Below, one piece after another: positions 57,901 through 64,000 of a DNA stretch of 64,000 nt. Within the stretch, counting starts at the first letter, position 1, and the number at the start of each line of letters is the position of its first letter. This DNA is from Otis tarda. Lineage: Eukaryota > Chordata > Aves > Otidiformes > Otididae. Made by a program: the position numbers and the translations under genes. The notes under the pieces are model-generated. The model worked only from the letters and a program-made list of their open reading frames with translations, was not told where the DNA came from and did not search any database. The DNA lies in contig CM048552.1 in NCBI GenBank assembly GCA_026413225.1, positions 201,575,553 to 201,639,552 of the forward strand, written 5' to 3'.

Positions 57901-59558
57901 GCAGAATATATTCATATTTGGCTCCATCTGTGTATCTTAAACACAGAAGTGGAGTCCTCATCTCCTGGCCTGTTGTCCCCACTTTGCTTCCTTTTATATA
58001 GAGATTGTGTAATATCGATTCCAAAGGTAAAGCCAACCAGAAAAACGAAACCACAGCTTTTGCTGATGAGCTAGCTGGGTACTTATGGCTTTATGTTTCT
58101 AGAATAATTGTTTTAGCCTAAAGCTGGCATCCATGTAGAGAGGTTTCTGTGAGCTTCAGTGAAAGTGCATCTACATACTGTTAGTTGTATGTTTCCTTTT
58201 GAAGCATCTTTCTTTCTGATTTCCTGACAGTTTCAGCCTGGGGTTCTTCACATGAGGAGCGGAGGAAGAATTGCTCTTTAAGTGCAAGTGTTGATAAACG
58301 TTGTTGGGAAAATGTGGAGAACAGGAGGCTCCAACAAATTGAACAAGACCTGTAGGAGCATATGCTAGGAGAAGTATGATGTGGGAGCACAGTAAGTTTT
58401 AAAGCCATCAGATGTAGCTGCTTGAATAAGGGCAACACATAGTCTGCAGTAATTTGTAATACAGCCACCAATATAAAGATAAAAGGTGAAACTCCATGTA
58501 TTATTTACTGATAATCAAATCCCTTTAAAAATATATACTTTAAAAATATTTTGCAATTGTAATAGAATCTATTAGCAAATCTCAAAAACTCAAGTAGTTA
58601 GGAAAGTAGTTTACACATAATCTACATAGCAAAATATTTGTTTTCCTTTCACTTTAATTATGGGTACAGGAAATTTACATGACAAATACAAACACTAAAA
58701 ATGTGAAGTATCTTCATTCTTTTAATTTTAAAATACAGTGCATAATAAAATAGACTTAATTATCCTAAAAATGCTTACCAGTAAATTGCCATTCATTATT
58801 TGAGCTACTGCTTTCTTCTTTATTTTTTTGCTAATTTTATACTGTCAAATAGTATACACATTACATATAAAGTACATAAAGCTGCAATATCCTGGAGCAG
58901 ATCATGTCAGGCTCTCCTGTACAATTGCCATCGATTGCTAGCTGAGGCATTCTGGTGCTGCTGTGAGGCTACGGTAGTGTTCACCGAAGGGGAGGATATA
59001 CAGTGCTGAATACTCTGTAATAAAATGGAGAATAATGAGATATACATGTATATAAACAGAAATGTGATTATGTATAATATAACATTTGATGATACCACGT
59101 GATCTATTTTCCATTCTATAAACAACTGTGCACCTTCCTCTGGATTTAGAAGTTGGTATTGCAGGGCACACGTCATCCACGTGAATTACTGAGTGAATAT
59201 CCACACTTTATTTGGATGCTCTGAAACCAAGAGAGCTGAAGCAGGTTGTTCTCTTGGTGATGTAAAAATGTAAAATCCCATCGCTTCTCACAGCACAAGA
59301 TCTGATGATATCTAAGTCATCTATACTTTTTCTGCAGCTGGGAACTTGTAAGACAGTTGTTCACTCTTATCAAGAAGAATTCCAATCCAGTGCCTGAGAT
59401 CTGAATATATTTGTACAGCTGGACACCTGTTTAAATGCTTAAGTATAGACTTGTAGGGAAAGAAGGGTCTTAAATGTCCATCCTAAAAGGCCCAGAGACT
59501 GGACAGCTTCAGTAATGTCTACTGTTTGTATCTTATTAATGAGATAAAAATCTTGTAG
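54907..59558. other. Intergenic desert, third part
   Basis: This stretch is AT-rich with no recognisable gene. Around 57030-57160 and 57420-57490 there are dense TAAT/ATTA words of the kind seen in homeodomain-bound enhancers, not enough to call. An AATAAA on the minus strand at 59204-59209, followed by a GTGTGG stretch, could be a poly(A) signal for CEP126, but no terminal exon was identified. Confidence 0.55.
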
Positions 59559-59570
59559 ATGAAGAATTAG
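59559..59570 (+). repeat. Target-site duplication, left copy (atgaagaattag)
   Basis: The 12 bases are repeated exactly at 60327-60338, on the other side of the CR1 insertion. The first four (atga) could also belong to the CR1 tail, so the certain length is 8-12 bases. Confidence 0.7.
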
Positions 59571-60330
59571 GTCCTGCACATGGGCTCGGGTCCTGCACAA
59601 ATCCAAGCACAAATACAGGTTGGGTGGAGAATGAATTGAGAGCAGCCCTGAGGAGAAGGATTTGGGGGTACTGGTGGATGAGAAGCTCAACATGAGCCAA
59701 CAATGCATGCTTGCAGCCCAGAAGGCCAACTGCATCCTGGGCTGCATCAAAAGAAGTGTGGCCAGCAGGTTGAGGGAGGTGATTCTGCCCCTCTACTCTG
59801 CTCTGCTGACACCCCACCCGCAGTACTGCATCCAGCTCTGGAGCCCCCAACATAACAAGGACATGGACCAGTTGGAGAAGGTCCAGAGGAGGGCCACAAA
59901 GATGATCAGAGAGCTGGAGCACCTCTCCTATGAGCTGAGAGAGTGAGGCTGTTCAGCCTGGAGAAGAGAAGGCTCCGGGGAGACCTGATAGTGGTCTTCC
60001 AGTACCTCAAGGGGGCCAACAGGAAAGATGGGGAGAAACTCTTTAGCAGGGCCTGTTGCAATAGGACGAGGAGTAATGGTTTTAAAATAGAGGAAGGTAG
60101 ATTGAGACTATACGTAAGGAAGAAATTTTTTACACTGAGGGCGATGGAACACTGGCACAGGTGGTGGATGCTCCATCCCTGGAAACACTCAAGGCTAGGT
60201 TGGATGAGGCTCTGAGCAACCTGATCTGGTTGGAGATGTCCCTGGTCCTTGCAGTGGGGTTGGACTAGATGACCTTTAAAAGTCCCTTCCAGCCTAAACT
60301 ATTCTGTGATTCTATTATTCTATTCTATGA
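59571..60330 (+). mobile_element. CR1 LINE, 5'-truncated copy
   Basis: About 760 bases of CR1 3' end. Translated + strand frames give the C-terminal reverse-transcriptase tail of CR1: [20 protein letters not shown], then [20 protein letters not shown], then [19 protein letters not shown]. There a frame break follows and the next frame continues LFSLEKRRLRGDLIVVFQYL. The 3'UTR ends gactagatgacctttaaaag and the tail repeats attctgtgattctattattc. The element is truncated and inactive. Direct repeats flank it. Confidence 0.95.
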
Positions 60331-60338
60331 AGAATTAG
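60327..60338 (+). repeat. Target-site duplication, right copy (atgaagaattag)
   Basis: This is the exact match to 59559-59570 directly after the CR1 tail. Confidence 0.7.
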
Positions 60339-61581
60339 TGTGAGACAGCTTTGTCACAGACCAGACAAAAGTCTGGTCAAAAAGTCTGACTACTGAAAGC
60401 CAGGCAAATGCATTAGTTGGAGGAATAGAATTTTTTTTTTCAGTAGGACTGGTTATGAAGAAAGCCCCAGAGAACATAAAAGCTCAAAAATGCTTTAGTA
60501 AAATAGAGTTAGATTCAATAAAGGTGGCTATGCTACACTAATGAGTGAAAAATACAAAATTTACAAGTTGTTTAGCCATAAAGAATTAAATTTGTAAGAC
60601 AGGAGGCACAAGAGAGGAAGCTGAGGTTCCAAGTCACACCTACTACTAGGATTCACAGGAGGAGAGGTAATGATGTGCTCTGTGTTCTTTTCACAGTCTT
60701 ACTTCAAAACCAGGCAATCATTTTGAATTTAGGAGCCTGGATACTTTCTGGGCTTTTTCAGTCTCAAACTCACTAAGTGGCAAAAGGCTTCTGAATAAAG
60801 AGTATTTTCGCTAACATTTTTAGTAACTGTTTATCCAGTAAAGTATATGAAGTATGTGAAAGTATATAAAGTATGTGAAGTATACAGTCATCTGTCTGTA
60901 TTTTTTTGTCAATACAAATATACAGTAAAGGAGGAGACTGGTAACAGAATTGTAAATACCGACTCCTGCATGATAAACTGAACATTTGAAATGTAAATTT
61001 TGTACTTCAGACACTCATCTGCCCATTCAGTTCTTTATATTCCAAGTATCATGATTTTTTTTTTCCAAACTGACAAGATCTAGAATATATGAAACAAAAT
61101 ACAAACACTTATTGAAGAAAGGCAATACTTGTCACTTACAGAACATGGCATATTTGCAGGTCAAAGTAAGGATTCATTGTATTACCAATTATTTCACACA
61201 CTACCATGCACATTCTCCCTTTCATCTCTGCATTAGTAAGAAATAGAAATTAATTATGAGCTAGATATAGTGCAAATGGACCCTGCTAAATTACTATTCC
61301 TTAAAAGTTCTTGGAACTTCCTGGACTTTGTAAATGCCTTCAGATTCCAAAAGAAAAATGAAGCCAGAGGATGAGGCAGTCTGGTATAAAATGTTAAAGC
61401 CTGTTTACAGTACTATACTGTTCATATGTGTGAGTTTTTTTACATAAATAGAACTCTGAAAACCTGGCAAGCCGGTTGAACAGATTGCTGTCAACATTTT
61501 CAAATATATTTTTACTACAAAACAAGCCATAAGGTCAGTTTGTAGGAATTAAAGCTGAACATATTTAAATTCAATACTTAC
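60339..61581. other. CEP126 3' flank or last intron
   Basis: AT-rich sequence downstream of the CEP126 exon. It should hold either the last intron or the 3'UTR of CEP126. I searched for the short C-terminal exon (human EKREDRTSS..) and could not identify it. If the donor at 61576-61581 is not used, the frame runs 11 more codons to a TAA at 61549-61551. Confidence 0.5.
60842..60879. repeat. 19-base tandem repeat, two units
   Basis: The unit agtatatgaagtatgtgaa is followed at once by agtatataaagtatgtgaa, one mismatch, and then by a partial third unit (gtatac). Confidence 0.9.
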
Positions 61582-61646
61582 TAAAGGGGCGATTATCTGC
61601 AAAATATTTGAAGCAGATGGGTTTCTGGTAATGGCTTCTTGAACAT
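61582..61646 (-). CDS. CEP126: CEP126 exon near the 3' end
   Basis: This 65-base exon was found by homology. Acceptor tatgctatttttag/AT and donor TTA/GTAAGT bound it. The first two bases fit the end of a Tyr codon (T/AT), then 21 codons follow: VQEAITRNPSASNILQIIAP plus L. The human CEP126 C-terminal region reads YIQESICKNPSIKNTLQIIPLL, the same length with conservative changes, and the Tyr codon split fits as well. CEP126 (KIAA1377) is a centrosome and ciliary-base protein needed for microtubule organisation and cilium formation. Position and strand agree with the known order CEP126 - CFAP300 - YAP1. The bulk of the gene lies past the right edge. The terminal exon was not found, so this is the penultimate exon, or the last one if the donor is skipped. 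Confidence 0.85.
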
Positions 61647-64000
61647 CTAAAAATAGCATAAAATAATATAATAAATATTATGTAAACCATATACTACCAT
61701 AGAAATATGATTCACGGTCAAAATATTCAACACAAAACTTCCTGAAGATTGTGGAAATGTTGTTTAATAGTACTGTTCTTTCTTTCCCCTCACAACAGCT
61801 GCTGAAGGAGATGCCGTATCTGTGTTTTTTAAATTTGCAGCTAGATACTGTTATCTGAACAAAAAATTTAGTGTCAATAAAGGAATCTAAAGCTAGAGAA
61901 AAGAATGCCAGCTACTCTAAGTTGACAACAAAAATTCCAGACTTAGATTGGTTAGTGACCAATTCATTCATTAAAAACATCGCTGTAAAGTTAACTTAAT
62001 TTGGAAACATGTGAAAACAAAGCCAAAAAAAGGGGTTCAAAAAGGTCACAGTTAAAAAAAAAATGTATTTACATGGCATGTAAGTACTTACAACACTTCA
62101 TTTACTTTATTTATTACTTACAGGTACAAACTTACATGTCCTATAAGTCTATTTGTAAAATTTCACAGCTTCTTATTAGCAATTTTAATCCTCAAATAAT
62201 TAGGCAAGCTAATCAGATTTCTAATATATACATAAAACATTAATTTTCACAGTTACTTCATTTACAATCAGTTAACTCCTATGATCCTTTCATTTTTTCT
62301 ATCACATTCCTTATGTACTTTTCTTACAGTTTTCCTTTTCACACTTTACAAACTTCAGCTTTCTTGCATTTACCTTTGCCTCTATTTCTTCGTTATTTCT
62401 CTGTTATTTATACAGCAATTTATTTTCTATTTTCTTGTATTTCTCTTTTCATATCTGCTTTCTTAAGCACATTATCTTAACTCCTCTTTGACAAAAGACA
62501 GAATTCTTCACATCTGTTTGCGTGGAAGTAATAACCCTGAGGTACAATATAATGAAATTCTGAACCACTGTTGATGGGAGCAGGAATTGTAAGCTACAGC
62601 TGCAGAAAGTTTCTAAGCAGTTGCAAAGATCTTTTATTCTGCTGTTGCAGCTTACAGGAAACTGAAGCCCTTTTCCTCAAAGTCAAGCAATCCACCATTT
62701 GATGTAAAAATGTGTGGATAGTATGCAGGAGCATAATAAGTCCTGGTTTAGTTTGATTCCAGTCAATAAGGAGGTAAACATGGGTGACCTGACCATGAAA
62801 TGATGCACTCCACAAGGAAAAGAAGCAGAATAGTAAAATAAAATCAATTGACTTCAAGAAAGCAGACTCTTATAAACCCAAATAATTGGCACATAAAATT
62901 TTATATTAAAAACGTCCAAGGAAACATAAAATTCAGGAGAGCTGGAAGTTCCATAAACAGCAAAGATGGCAAGCAGAAGTTATTCCAGTGATATGGAAAG
63001 CCAAGCAGTCCAGTGCAGAGACCATGTGGACTAAGGCAGAAGGTCCCCGTTGATTTCAAATACAGAATGGAGTACACAAAATGCAGAAACTATGTCAAAC
63101 TAATGAGAATTTTTATGAAAGACCTGTGTGATCACGTAGGTCAAAGCAAATACTAACCATTAGGTACAGTAGCAAGAGACTAAAAAAGTAAGCTTGTTCT
63201 ATGAATATGTTAGAATAGAATGAAGAATGCAAGTGTTGGCTAAGTAATCACTGGAGAGGAAAAAATTATCAAGAACGAGTACAGACTTTTTCCCCACATT
63301 CTTCAGTAAAACGTCAACTGTGATGGGACAGCTCATATAAAAAGCACCAGTATAAAGCAGGTAAGAAATCAGCCTGGCATAGAGAAAGAATAGGTTAGAG
63401 AATGCTCAGGTAAGTTGAGTTTTTTAAATAGTTGTGCAAGTGATATTCACATAAACATTCAAATCTGGTTGCAGCAATCTCAGATTGTGATCTTTAAGAA
63501 CTCATAGAGAAAAGACCAGAGACTAAAAGCCTAAGATTCTCTCCTAAGAGACTAGAAAAAAGGAAATGAAAAGCCATTTGTTATAAAGGGTTATATTTGC
63601 AAAAAAACCAGGATGTATAATATAAAGGGTAATTATTTGAAAAAACAATTGCAAAAAATGAAGATGGATAAACACTGGAAGAGATTTCTAAGAGAGGCTG
63701 ATACGTCTGTATCCGTACACTTTAAAGAACAATTTTGACAAACATCTCTTAGATGGGCTGAGATAGTTTCTGAAGGTGTCCTGCAGTCATAATTTGAATT
63801 ATTTTTTTGACCAAGGCAAAGTCACCATTATTTTAAAACCATTTCATTGATGTAAGAAAAGTTTCATGATTTTGATCTCCTGTTTTCTACATTTAGTAAA
63901 CAATAATAAGAAAATCCTATCACAAGATTAATGTTTTTAATCCAAATTAATCCATGGCAACAAAATATAAAGTTACTTAATCACGTGATGTAGGTTCCTA
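61647..64000 (-). other. CEP126: CEP126 intron (partial; continues past the right edge)
   Basis: AT-rich sequence upstream of the CEP126 exon on its coding strand. I looked for the preceding coding block (human ..LSAEEQKILESLNDLSERLHY) and did not find it, so the intron is longer than 2.35 kb. No repeat family was recognised. Confidence 0.7.

Noticed and set aside
59439-59922. Minus-strand frames at 59.4-59.9 kb and 14.8-15.1 kb that resemble each other
   Set aside because: Both are antisense readings of the two CR1 copies, not a gene family.
61182-61245. Possible terminal CEP126 exon after a CAG acceptor near 61232 on the minus strand
   Set aside because: In the phase required by the preceding donor it gives one codon and a stop; the other frame does not fit the splice phase or the human C-terminus.

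Overview
The window is nuclear DNA from a bird. It is AT-rich, gene-poor and split by introns. It carries CR1 LINE fragments with the avian ATTCTATG-type tail, and its YAP1 coding residues look like the chicken form rather than the mammalian one (for example PPGWEMAKT and [10 protein letters not shown]). The species cannot be named from the sequence alone.

Three genes lie on the minus strand in tandem, in the order known from the vertebrate CEP126 - CFAP300 - YAP1 neighbourhood (human 11q22). From right to left (5' to 3' on the minus strand): (1) one short exon near the 3' end of CEP126 (61582-61646); (2) the whole coding sequence of CFAP300 in seven exons (31979 down to 10123; 269 codons plus stop), with consistent splice sites and reading phases throughout; (3) the first two coding exons of YAP1 (8776-8450 and 5501-5254), the rest of which lies beyond the left edge.

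Region by region: 1-5253 is YAP1 intron 2 and holds an old direct duplication. 5254-8776 is YAP1 exon 2, intron 1 and exon 1. A CpG island of about 2.2 kb (7.6-9.8 kb) covers YAP1 exon 1 and its promoter. The CFAP300 poly(A) signal lies at the edge of this island, only about 1.1 kb upstream of the YAP1 start codon. 10.1-32.0 kb is CFAP300, with a CR1 copy, a MIR-like SINE relic and a tRNA-like relic in its introns. Its own small CpG island (31.7-32.1 kb) has an RFX X-box just upstream of the start codon, as expected of a ciliary gene. 32.1-61.5 kb is a gene desert of about 29 kb with three CR1 pieces, simple repeats and two GC-rich patches, and no recognisable protein gene. 61.6-64.0 kb is the CEP126 exon and part of an intron.

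Functionally, CEP126 (centrosome and ciliary base) and CFAP300 (assembly of axonemal dynein arms) are cilium genes. YAP1 is the Hippo-pathway transcriptional co-activator. I found no new multigene system. The points most worth a second look are the tight CFAP300-YAP1 spacing, the X-box, an 11-base G tract just before the YAP1 start codon, the intron 2 duplication, the tRNA-like relic with inverted repeats, and a CR1 copy with an unusually clear target-site duplication.
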